In this document: positions 7,602-14,194 of the stretch, in pieces | Layout of the letters: each line of letters begins with the position of its first letter | How positions within the stretch are numbered: the first letter of the stretch is position 1 | NCBI GenBank assembly: GCA_036720245.1 | Contig: DAIMNI010000059.1 | Span: forward strand, 1 to 14,207 | Reading direction: 5' to 3' | From: JAAZMA01 sp036720245 | GTDB taxonomy: Bacteria; Bacillota; Clostridia; Tissierellales; Tepidimicrobiaceae | DNA: 14,207 nucleotides | Translations under genes and position numbers: made by a program | The notes under the pieces: generated by a model | What the model saw: only the letters and a program-made list of their open reading frames with translations | Told to the model about the DNA's origin: nothing | The model's database searches: none

Positions 7602-7630
7602 ATAATATATCGGTGTTTTTCCTATGTCAA
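7602..7630 (-). promoter_or_regulatory. Promoter of the M18 aminopeptidase gene
   Basis: Read on the minus strand, a perfect TTGACA (7630-7625) is followed after 17 bases by TATTAT (7607-7602). The start codon lies about 40 bases downstream. This is one of the best promoter matches in the window, and its -35 abuts that of the divergent promoter. Confidence 0.75.
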
Positions 7631-7631
7631 G

Positions 7632-7661
7632 TAGACATTTAATTTCCCATTCAGGTATAAT
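7632..7661 (+). promoter_or_regulatory. Promoter of the flavin reductase gene, divergent
   Basis: TAGACA at 7632-7637 and a perfect TATAAT at 7656-7661 are separated by 18 bases. Together with the opposing -35 at 7625-7630 the region reads ATGTC-N5-GACAT (7624-7638), an inverted repeat that could be a shared operator or just two -35 boxes back to back. The leader to the ATG at 7726 is about 58 bases. Confidence 0.6.
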
Positions 7662-7725
7662 AGTATTATAGTTAAATTTAATTAATAGAAATGCTTTTAA
7701 ATAAAAAATTTTAGGAGGTAATACG

Positions 7726-8223
7726 ATGGATTATACTTTAAATTTAGTAGATTCTCTAAAAGGTTTAGAGGAAAGAGGAGCTTTTTTAACTGTTAAGGAC
7801 GATAAAAATAGAATAAATACCATGACCATAGGCTGGGGAAATATTGGCTATGAATGGGGCAGACCAGTATTTATAGTACTAGTAAGGGAAAGTAGATACA
7901 CCCATGAACTATTAGAAAATGCTAAGGACTTCACTATATCAATTCCATTAGATGATAAAATGAATGAAGCCCTAGGATTTTGTGGAGGTAAATCAGGAAG
8001 GGATTGTGATAAATTTAAAGAATGCGATTTAGATATTATAAATAGTAAATCAGTAGAATCCCCTGCCATAGCTAATCAGATGATTTATGAATGTAAAATA
8101 GTATACAAACATCCTATGGACTTAAATACCCTAGACTTGGCAATAAAAGATGAATGGTATAATAAAGGAGATAGACACACAATGTACTATGGGGAAATAG
8201 TTAATTGTTATTGCAATGATTAG
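7726..8223 (+). CDS. Flavin reductase-like (FMN-binding split-barrel) protein
   Basis: A 165-residue soluble protein of the flavin-reductase-like fold, which binds FMN and passes electrons from NAD(P)H or from a partner protein. The N-terminal strand GAFLTVKDDKNRINTMTIGWG and the following WGRPVFIVLVRESRYTHELLE match the family's flavin-binding strands and loop. FTISIPLDD and the cysteine-containing FCGGKSGRDCDKF segment resemble flavoredoxin-type members. The length is typical. AGGAGG at 7713-7718, 7 bases before the ATG, fixes the start. It is a single-gene unit, divergent from the aminopeptidase and ending in a large hairpin. The electron donor and acceptor cannot be told from sequence. 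The Cys residues near 87, 94 and 100 may be worth attention but show no clear metal-binding pattern. Confidence 0.85.
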   Translation: MDYTLNLVDSLKGLEERGAFLTVKDDKNRINTMTIGWGNIGYEWGRPVFIVLVRESRYTHELLENAKDFTISIPLDDKMNEALGFCGGKSGRDCDKFKECDLDIINSKSVESPAIANQMIYECKIVYKHPMDLNTLDLAIKDEWYNKGDRHTMYYGEIVNCYCND

Positions 8224-8226
8224 GCC

Positions 8227-8277
8227 AAAAATAACTTACATTTGGGGGGACAGTCCCCATAAGTGTAAGTTATTTTT
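8227..8277 (+). terminator. Long hairpin terminator containing a REP-like palindrome (copy B)
   Basis: Perfect 14-base arms AAAAATAACTTACA (8227-8240) and TGTAAGTTATTTTT (8264-8277) start 3 bases after the flavin reductase stop. Because the second arm ends in T's, the structure looks like a terminator, and its symmetry means it could act on both strands. The loop is itself a hairpin: GGGGACAGTCCCC at 8246-8258, the same 13-base core as at 2765-2777. A GC palindrome nested in AT-rich arms suggests a mobile palindromic unit that also serves as a terminator. Confidence 0.7.
8246..8258. repeat. GGGGACAGTCCCC core, copy B
   Basis: An exact 13-base match to the core at 2765-2777, with one extra shared G on the left and A on the right. 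Both copies lie at the 3' end of a gene. A possible half copy, GGGACAGT, stands at 10620-10627 just after the restriction gene. Confidence 0.6.
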
Positions 8278-8300
8278 ATAGATAAAATTACAAAATCCTA

Positions 8301-8329
8301 TTGAAACGTAAGTTCGGATCATATATAAT
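8301..8329 (+). promoter_or_regulatory. Promoter of the restriction-modification operon with an internal GATC
   Basis: TTGAAA (8301-8306), a 17-base spacer and a perfect TATAAT (8324-8329) make a strong housekeeping-type promoter. A GATC lies at 8317-8320 inside the spacer. Transcription would start near 8336, leaving a leader of about 170 bases to the GTG at 8509. That leader has a second GATC (8372-8375) and a possible 15-codon reading frame. No other gene is evident between 8278 and 8508. Confidence 0.7.
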
Positions 8330-8382
8330 GATGTTAATAAAGTAATTAATATATAAGGGAAGATATAAGGAGATCTAATCAT

Positions 8383-8430
8383 ATGATACCTCTTGGTATG
8401 CAAAAAGTATTCAACGCAATTTTCTATTAA
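8383..8430 (+). CDS. Possible leader peptide of 15 residues
   Basis: An ATG at 8383 follows AAGGAG (8367-8372) by 10 bases and opens a frame reading MIPLGMQKVFNAIFY, ending in TAA. It lies in the leader of the restriction-modification operon. The ribosome binding site is good, but a frame this short is expected by chance in AT-rich DNA, and no codon pattern typical of attenuation (runs of one amino acid) or terminator hairpin follows. It is offered only as a candidate. Confidence 0.2.
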   Translation: MIPLGMQKVFNAIFY

Positions 8431-8508
8431 TAGCTCACGAGTATTTGTTTATATTTAGAAAACCAAATTCTTAGCAATGGAGAGGTATTTAGTTAGGAGA
8501 GGATTTTA

Positions 8509-9345
8509 GTGAAAAAAGATGAATCAGTAGCACCAGTTGTTAAATGGGTTGGGGGTAAAAGGCAGCTTATTCCTGAAATTGAAAAATATATACCCTCTCA
8601 TTATACTACCTATTATGAGCCATTTGTAGGAGGAGGGGCAGTATTATTTCACCTACAACCTAAAAAAGTAGTAGTTAATGATGTAAATGAAGAGTTAATC
8701 AATCTATATCAGGTTATAAAGGATAATGTAGATGAGCTGATAGAAGATTTAAAAAGGCATAAAAATGAGCCAGATTATTTTTATAAAATACGAGAATTAG
8801 ATAGGGATATGGAAGAATATAAAAGCTTAAGTTCTGTTGAAAGGGCTTCAAGGATACATTATTTAAATAAAACTTGTTATAATGGATTATTTAGGGTGAA
8901 TTCTCAAGGGCAATTTAATACACCCTTTGGAAGATATAAAAACCCAAACATTGTAAATGAGATAACATTAAGGGCAGTAAGTAAATACTTTAATAGTGCA
9001 AATATAATTTTTAAATGTGGTGATTTTGAAGAAGCAGTTAAATGGGCACGAAAGGGCAGTTTTATTTATTTTGATCCACCTTATGATCCTGTAAGCGATA
9101 CAAGTAGTTTTACTGGATATGATAAAGGTGGTTTTGATGGAAAAGAACAAAAAAGACTTAAGGAATTATGTGATAGATTAGACGATAGGGGGATTAATTT
9201 CTTGCTTTCCAATTCAGAAACTGAATTTATATTAGGGCTTTACAAAGATTATAAAATAGAGATAGTACATGCTAAAAGATCGATTAATTCAAAAGGGCAT
9301 AAAAGAGGAGTGGTAAATGAAGTGTTGGTGAGAAATTATGATTAA
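8509..9345 (+). CDS. DpnM/Dam-type DNA adenine-N6 methyltransferase
   Basis: A 278-residue methyltransferase that transfers a methyl group from S-adenosylmethionine to adenine in a short DNA site. The order of motifs is that of the alpha (D12) class: KWVGGKRQL (12-20), the SAM-binding EPFVGGGAV (37-45), a central target-recognition region, then catalytic DPPY at 189-192. The region KTCYNGLFRVNSQGQFNTPFGRYK (121-144, read in two overlapping parts) has Leu127, Arg129 and Pro139 at positions used by E. coli Dam to read GATC, and the protein closely resembles DpnM, so GATC is the likely target (inference). The start is GTG, with AGGAGAGG 6 bases upstream. Its last 8 bases overlap the putative endonuclease gene, making a type II restriction-modification pair. 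Confidence 0.92.
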   Translation: MKKDESVAPVVKWVGGKRQLIPEIEKYIPSHYTTYYEPFVGGGAVLFHLQPKKVVVNDVNEELINLYQVIKDNVDELIEDLKRHKNEPDYFYKIRELDRDMEEYKSLSSVERASRIHYLNKTCYNGLFRVNSQGQFNTPFGRYKNPNIVNEITLRAVSKYFNSANIIFKCGDFEEAVKWARKGSFIYFDPPYDPVSDTSSFTGYDKGGFDGKEQKRLKELCDRLDDRGINFLLSNSETEFILGLYKDYKIEIVHAKRSINSKGHKRGVVNEVLVRNYD

Positions 9346-10618
9346 AACCAAGAATGATATAGCTTGGGAAAAACTTTTTGCTAAATATAATATTTTATCT
9401 GAAATAGAAGATAAAGGTTTTTTTCAAATTACAGCAATGGCAATCAATGAATTTAGGGAAGCTAGATTGGCTACTAAATTCGATCATAAAAGGAATTTAC
9501 CAGAATTATTTAAAAATAATCGCCTATCTATTTTGCCAATAACAAGGGGTAGCTACATTATATCTTCCTTCGAGGCCTACAAAAATTTAAATGAAATAAA
9601 TACAGAAATAATTAAAATGCCATTCCCTGAATATATAGAAAGCATTGATTATGAAAATATAACTTCCGAAGCTATTGCAATAAATTGTGCTTTTGTTTCA
9701 GGAATATTATTAGATTTTCTTGAAACGGACAAACTATTTCCAACCGTTAGTGGCAGAATGGGTTCAGATGAATTCTCCTTTTATATTAACAATTTGAATA
9801 TGAATAAAGAAATAGAAGTTATGGTTTCAAATTCTCAAATAGAAGTTGATGGTGGTTATGAAGGAGAAGATAGTTTAGCATTAATAGAGGCTAAAAATTC
9901 AATTTCTGATGATTTTCTAATTAGGCAATTATACTATCCATTTAGATTATGGGATAGTAGGATAAAAAAAACCATTAGGCCAATTTTTATGGTATATTCT
10001 AATGGTATATTTACATTATATGAGTACAATTTTCAAGAACCATATAATTATAATTCACTAATCTTATTAAAGCAAAAAAATTATACTTTAGAACAAGATT
10101 TTATTAGCTTAGATGATGTAAGAGATATTTTATACAGAGTAAAAACAATTGAAGAACCCAAAATCCAATTTCCACAAGCAAATAGTATGAAAAGACTTAT
10201 AAATTTATGCGAACTGCTATACAATAACGAAATGACGAGAGATGAGATTAGCACTACATATGATTTTGACCCTAGACAAACCAACTATTATGCTGATGCT
10301 GGGAGATATTTGGGCATAATTGATAAAAAAAGAGAGGATGGAGATATAATTTACTTCTTAACAAGCGAAGGCAGAGATTTTTTCAAGCTAGATTTAAAGA
10401 AAAGGCAGCTTAAGTTTATGGAATTAATTCTTAAACATAATGCTTTTAATAAAACATTGAAAGAATATTTTAAAACAGGGCAAATCCCTAGTAGGGATAA
10501 AATTGTTGAAATAATGAAAGAATCTAATTTATACAGAATAGATTCCGAAAGTACGTTTAAAAGAAGGTCGGGGACAATTTCTAGTTGGATAAATTGGATA
10601 TTAGATTCGATGGATTAA
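9338..10618 (+). CDS. Putative type II restriction endonuclease, PD-(D/E)XK with winged helix
   Basis: A 426-residue protein read from ATGATTAA, which overlaps the methyltransferase stop. It has no resemblance to DpnII that can be seen. The central part has EVDGGYEGEDSLALIEAKN: D171 followed by E184-A-K186, the pattern of a PD-(D/E)XK nuclease site, then DDFLIRQLYYPFRLW, a usual helix after the core. Residues about 283-350 form a winged helix (MKRLINLCELLYNNEMTRDEISTTYD, with DIIYFLTSEGRDFF as the wing). A last segment (about 355-424) ends in STFKRRSGTISSWINWI, which looks like a second DNA-contacting helix. The N-terminal 150 residues are of unknown fold. The cognate role is inferred from the fused arrangement with the methyltransferase. 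The recognition site is presumably the same. Confidence 0.75.
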   Translation: MIKTKNDIAWEKLFAKYNILSEIEDKGFFQITAMAINEFREARLATKFDHKRNLPELFKNNRLSILPITRGSYIISSFEAYKNLNEINTEIIKMPFPEYIESIDYENITSEAIAINCAFVSGILLDFLETDKLFPTVSGRMGSDEFSFYINNLNMNKEIEVMVSNSQIEVDGGYEGEDSLALIEAKNSISDDFLIRQLYYPFRLWDSRIKKTIRPIFMVYSNGIFTLYEYNFQEPYNYNSLILLKQKNYTLEQDFISLDDVRDILYRVKTIEEPKIQFPQANSMKRLINLCELLYNNEMTRDEISTTYDFDPRQTNYYADAGRYLGIIDKKREDGDIIYFLTSEGRDFFKLDLKKRQLKFMELILKHNAFNKTLKEYFKTGQIPSRDKIVEIMKESNLYRIDSESTFKRRSGTISSWINWILDSMD

Positions 10619-10670
10619 TGGGACAGTAACTTGAGTATCATACAATTATAAATTTCCAAGAGGTGATAAA

Positions 10671-11108
10671 ATGTCAAAATATACAAAACCAAGTCCAGAA
10701 GAAATAAAATCAAAATTAAATTTAACTCAATATAAAGTAACTCAAGAAAATAGTACAGAAATGCCTTTCCAAAATGAATACTGGGATCATGAGGAAGAGG
10801 GAATATATGTAGATATAGTTACAGGAGAACCATTATTTTCATCTAGGGACAAATACGATGCAGGCTGTGGCTGGCCTAGTTTCACTAAATCTATAGAAAA
10901 GGAAAATATAGTAGAAAAGCTAGACAAATCCCATGGCATGATTAGAACAGAAGTTAGAAGTAAGCATGGAGATTCCCATCTAGGCCATGTATTTCCAGAT
11001 GGGCCGAAGGATAGGGGAGGATTAAGATATTGTATTAATAGTGGAGCTTTGAGATTTATTAAAAAAGAAGATATGGAAAAGGAAGGCTATGGGGGATATA
11101 TGGAATAA
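10671..11108 (+). CDS. msrB: Peptide-methionine (R)-S-oxide reductase MsrB
   Basis: A 145-residue cytoplasmic repair enzyme that reduces the R form of methionine sulfoxide in proteins. The signature motifs are GEPLFSSRDKYDAGCGWPSF (52-71), the histidines in HGDSHLGHVFPDGP (99-112) and the catalytic RYCINSGALRF with Cys121. Cys66 in AGCGWPSF is at the position of the resolving cysteine, 55 residues earlier. The two CxxC pairs that bind zinc in other members are absent, so this is the zinc-free type seen in Bacillus. Length and ends are normal. AGGTGAT immediately before the ATG gives the start. No good promoter or terminator is visible between the endonuclease gene and this one. A decayed gene follows directly in the same frame after the stop. 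Confidence 0.95.
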   Translation: MSKYTKPSPEEIKSKLNLTQYKVTQENSTEMPFQNEYWDHEEEGIYVDIVTGEPLFSSRDKYDAGCGWPSFTKSIEKENIVEKLDKSHGMIRTEVRSKHGDSHLGHVFPDGPKDRGGLRYCINSGALRFIKKEDMEKEGYGGYME

Positions 11109-11374
11109 AAAGAATTTGAAAAAGTATGGGGAGGCCAAGATTTATCTACTATTAGAGATAATCTTCCTAAGGGGAATATAGAGGGAAGCTGGGATGTGGC
11201 TTATCATGAAAATGCCATTAGTATTGTAAAGAACGGAAAATACAAAGGCATGAAATTGGATAAATTAATTAAGGAAAAGGTGAATATATTATATGGGGAA
11301 ATTGTAAGTTGATAAAAGGCTACGTTCCTGATATAGAAGCTGTAGAAAAGGAAGTTTTAGACATTATCAAATAG
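11109..11374 (+). pseudogene. manA: Remnant of class I mannose-6-phosphate isomerase gene, internal deletion
   Basis: Translating from 11109 gives KEFEKVWGGQDL, then GSWDVAYHENAISIVKNGKY and KGMKLDKLI, ending at TGA 11310-11312. This matches the N-terminal part of class I mannose-6-phosphate isomerases (VWGG, then E/GSWEV...H, SIVxNG, LDELI). Another frame ending at TAG 11372-11374 gives NCKLIKGYVPDIEAVEKEVL, then DIIK, which resembles the C-terminal end of the same family. The start codon and first residues are missing and roughly 200 or more residues, including the catalytic core, are deleted, with a frame change at about 11295-11305. The gene would have isomerised mannose-6-phosphate and fructose-6-phosphate. 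Its terminator is still present. The N-terminal match is good; the C-terminal match is from memory of the family and less certain. Confidence 0.65.
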
Positions 11375-11386
11375 AAGTATAATTCT

Positions 11387-11430
11387 AATAATCAAATGGC
11401 TAAGTAATTATGCCATTTGATTATTTTATT
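11387..11430 (+). terminator. Rho-independent terminator after the isomerase remnant
   Basis: Perfect 14-base arms AATAATCAAATGGC (11387-11400) and GCCATTTGATTATT (11412-11425) with an 11-base loop are followed by TTATT-rich sequence. The symmetric A/T ends allow use on both strands. It lies 12 bases after the stop of the remnant and now would terminate msrB transcripts. Confidence 0.75.
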
Positions 11431-11501
11431 TTCAAAAATGATGTAATAGAAAGTATATAAAAGTTCAATTGAGGGAATTTAAATTACAATTAGAAGACTT
11501 T

Positions 11502-11536
11502 TAGGGGGTAAAATTGCCCTATAAAGATAGTATAAT
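11502..11536 (+). promoter_or_regulatory. Upstream region of the PTS regulator: inverted repeat and -10-like box
   Basis: TAGGG (11502-11506) and CCCTA (11517-11521) form an imperfect inverted repeat, and TATAAT is at 11531-11536. A start from that -10 would fall on the ribosome binding site (11543-11547), so a more upstream promoter, perhaps using TATAAA at 11520-11525, is as likely. No -35 fits well. The rest of 11431-11556 shows nothing else. Confidence 0.25.
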
Positions 11537-11556
11537 TAATTTAGGAGCTGGTTTAA

Positions 11557-13707
11557 ATGAAATTAAATAATATATGTCTTTCAATGATAAAATTTTTATA
11601 TGAAAATAAAGATTATCATAAAATATCTAGTTTGGCTATTATTTTCAATATACCAGAGAGAACAGTAAGATACAATTTAGATAAAATTGATGAATTTTTT
11701 CTGATAAAAGGATACGAGAAATTAGATAGAAAATATAGTGATGGGGTTAAGATGCCAGAGGGTGAAGAACAATTAAATTATATAAAAAGTTTTTTCACAA
11801 ACTATACCCCATCTCAGTATGAATTTTCAAATGATGAAAGAAAAATATTTATTATTTCTGAGCTTTTACAAAGTACCTATCCGTTAAATATAGATTATTT
11901 TGAATCTATATTATCTGTATCAAGAAATACAATAATTAAAGATTTAGATGAAATAGAGACATTTTTGGAAAGCTTTAATTTAGTACTAAAAAGAACTAGG
12001 GGAGTAGGCCTATATATTGAAGGCGATGAAAAAGATAGAAGGAGGGCATTATCAAAAATAAATTCAGAAATAATAAGTATTGATGATTTGTTTAATTATA
12101 TTAATACAGGGAAAAGCAGCAATAAAATAAATTCTTTTCAATTTGAAAATATATTTCTAGATATTGATATTGATTATATAGATAGATTAATTCGTGAAGC
12201 TGAGGAAATGCTTTGCAGAAAATTTAGCGATACTGCTTACAGCAGTCTAATTATTCATATTGCTATAATGATAAAAAGAATACAGATGAATAGGGCAATA
12301 TTACCTATTGAGACATCCCTTGGTAGGGAATATTATGCTTCAGAATTAGATGTTGCTAGACATATGGTTAAAAGAATAGAATTTCATTTTAATGTTATGG
12401 TTCCTGAATCAGAAATAAATTATATAGCTTTGCATCTAATAGGTTCAAAAGTAACAGAAGATAATTTAGAAAATGGCAAACTAGAAATAGATGAGTTGAC
12501 AATAGTTATAAATAAAATGGTTGATATTATTGAAAATATTTACAATATAAAGTTTGGAGGTAATCGTCAAGGCCTAATAGAGGGTTTGATTTTACATTTA
12601 AGGCCAGCAATTAATAGAATTAAATTTAATTTAAGCATTATAAATCCTATATATAATGAAGTAATTAATAATTATGGGGATTTATATGAAACCACAAGAT
12701 TAGCCTGTATACCATTAGAAGAATATATAGGTAAGGCTATTGGTCCACAGGAAATATCCTATATAGTATTGCATTTTGGGGCAGCATTAAAAAATATAGA
12801 GAAGGAAGTTCCTTCTCAAAAAATAGTTTTAGTTTGTGCAACGGGACTAGGGACTTCAAAAATGCTAGTATCTCAAATAAAAAATAAATATGATATAGAA
12901 ATTACACATATAGCAAGTATTAGAGATATAAATCAAATTCAATCTAATGAATACGATTTTATTGTTTCCACAATAAATATTCCAGGATTAGGTCCTGATA
13001 ATTATATTAAAGTAAGCCCAATACTAAATAGTGGGGATTATCAAAAATTAAATAGATATTTGAAAATAAAAGGTAATTCAGATATAGCTAACACAGAAGA
13101 AAATATGGTTGAAAAAATTATTAATATAATAGAAAAGCATATAGACATTAGTAATACAGAGGAATTAAAAGAAGATTTATACACTTCATTGCCTAAAATA
13201 ATATATGGCAATAGACTATATAAACAAAGAGGATTAATGAACTATTTAGGCCCTAACAATATAAAAACAAAAGTTAAAGCGAAGGATTTTTTTCATGCAG
13301 TGGATATTGTCTGTGATATTTTAATAGCCAAAGGTTCTATTTTAGAAGCCTACAAAGAATCTATAAAAGAAAGATTAGATAAATTAGGCCCATATATGGT
13401 AATAATGCCTGGTGTAGCGTTACTCCATACAGATATTTATAATGGAGCATTAGAAACAGATTTTGCTTTAATTAGCCTTAGTAAAGGGGTAAGCTCTGGT
13501 AATAAAAATAACGATCCTGTAAAATTATTATTTGCTTTTTCCTCAGCTAATGGAATCGGCCACGTACCAGCTCTTAGGGAACTAACAAATATATTATCCA
13601 TAGATGGAATTGTTGAAAATATGGCAATGCAAAATACAAAAGAAGATTTATTAAAAATATTAAATGAAAGCATCAATAGAGAACAAAAGAACATTTATGA
13701 AAGTTGA
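11557..13707 (+). CDS. PRD-containing transcription regulator with EIIB- and EIIA-like domains (MtlR/LicR-like)
   Basis: A 716-residue cytoplasmic activator or antiterminator controlled by PTS phosphorylation. Domains in order: two N-terminal helix-turn-helix units (about 1-65, with IFNIPERTVRYNLDKIDEF, and 92-160, with SVSRNTIIKDLDEIETFL); PRD1 (about 200-305) with His234 and His293; PRD2 (about 310-415) with His347 and His406; an EIIB-like domain (422-505) with Cys427 in VCATGLGTS; and an EIIA-like domain (545-705) with His624. All six expected phosphorylation residues are present. Two HTHs point to DNA binding rather than RNA antitermination. The EIIA site reads ALLHTD rather than ALPHAR. 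AGGAG 9 bases before the ATG sets the start. It is coupled to a separate EIIA gene 10 bases downstream. The sugar cannot be named from the sequence. Confidence 0.93.
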   Translation: MKLNNICLSMIKFLYENKDYHKISSLAIIFNIPERTVRYNLDKIDEFFLIKGYEKLDRKYSDGVKMPEGEEQLNYIKSFFTNYTPSQYEFSNDERKIFIISELLQSTYPLNIDYFESILSVSRNTIIKDLDEIETFLESFNLVLKRTRGVGLYIEGDEKDRRRALSKINSEIISIDDLFNYINTGKSSNKINSFQFENIFLDIDIDYIDRLIREAEEMLCRKFSDTAYSSLIIHIAIMIKRIQMNRAILPIETSLGREYYASELDVARHMVKRIEFHFNVMVPESEINYIALHLIGSKVTEDNLENGKLEIDELTIVINKMVDIIENIYNIKFGGNRQGLIEGLILHLRPAINRIKFNLSIINPIYNEVINNYGDLYETTRLACIPLEEYIGKAIGPQEISYIVLHFGAALKNIEKEVPSQKIVLVCATGLGTSKMLVSQIKNKYDIEITHIASIRDINQIQSNEYDFIVSTINIPGLGPDNYIKVSPILNSGDYQKLNRYLKIKGNSDIANTEENMVEKIINIIEKHIDISNTEELKEDLYTSLPKIIYGNRLYKQRGLMNYLGPNNIKTKVKAKDFFHAVDIVCDILIAKGSILEAYKESIKERLDKLGPYMVIMPGVALLHTDIYNGALETDFALISLSKGVSSGNKNNDPVKLLFAFSSANGIGHVPALRELTNILSIDGIVENMAMQNTKEDLLKILNESINREQKNIYES

Positions 13708-13717
13708 GGGCTAAGCA

Positions 13718-14194
13718 ATGTTAGAAAATATTATTTCTGAAGACTTAATTGCCACTAATGTGGATGTAAAAAATAGGGAAGAAGCAATACAATTTGCTGG
13801 AGAATTACTTTACAATGCTGGAATTATTGAAAAGCGCTATATAGGAGCTATGATTAATTCACTAAATGAATTTGGTCCCTATATAGTTGTAACAAAAAAT
13901 ATTGCATTGCCCCATGCTAGGCCTGAGGAGGGTGCTATAAAACTGGGATTAAGCATAGTAACCTTGTCAACACCTATAGCTTTTGGCAATGAGCAAAATG
14001 ACCCTGTAAAATATATTTTTTGTCTAAGTGCAGTTAATAGTAATCAACATATTAAAGTAATGTCAGAACTAGCAGAAATATTAGGTGACAAGGACTTTAA
14101 CAAATTATTAGAAACTGCAGAAAATAAATATGATATTTTAAATTACATTAAAGAAAGCTATCTGGTAATATGTCAAGAACAATTTTTTAAATAA
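13718..14194 (+). CDS. PTS EIIA component, mannitol/fructose-ascorbate (EIIA-2) type
   Basis: A 158-residue cytoplasmic phosphocarrier that receives phosphate from HPr and passes it to an EIIB. The active-site histidine is His66 in KNIALPHARPEEGA, preceded by the family-typical GPYIVV and followed by LGLSIVTLSTPIAFGNEQNDPVKYIFCLSA and QHIKVMSELAEIL. The GPYIVVxxxIALPHARPEEGA pattern resembles UlaC/SgaA-type EIIA of ascorbate-like systems, but the substrate is not safe to assign. The ribosome binding site GAGGG (13706-13710) overlaps the stop of the regulator, so translation is coupled. The EIIA-like domain of the regulator is homologous over the same region. The partner EIIB and membrane EIIC genes are expected immediately right of the window; only 13 bases remain after the stop. 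Confidence 0.92.
   Translation: MLENIISEDLIATNVDVKNREEAIQFAGELLYNAGIIEKRYIGAMINSLNEFGPYIVVTKNIALPHARPEEGAIKLGLSIVTLSTPIAFGNEQNDPVKYIFCLSAVNSNQHIKVMSELAEILGDKDFNKLLETAENKYDILNYIKESYLVICQEQFFK

Noticed and set aside
8477..8509. 10-codon frame touching the methyltransferase GTG
   Set aside because: There is no ribosome binding site before its ATG; the contact with GTG may be chance, so it is mentioned only in the leader finding.
10619..10670. Terminator or promoter between the endonuclease gene and msrB
   Set aside because: There is no hairpin with a T-run. TACAAT at 10641 has no convincing -35. Read-through or a weak promoter is possible but not supported.
8281..10670. Phage or integrative element carrying the restriction module
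   Set aside because: There is no integrase, transposase, tRNA or clear direct repeat at the borders; only the REP-like sequences are present.
11557..13707. Sigma-54 dependent LevR-type regulator
   Set aside because: There is no AAA+ ATPase domain; the HTH-HTH-PRD-PRD-EIIB-EIIA order is that of the MtlR/LicR group.
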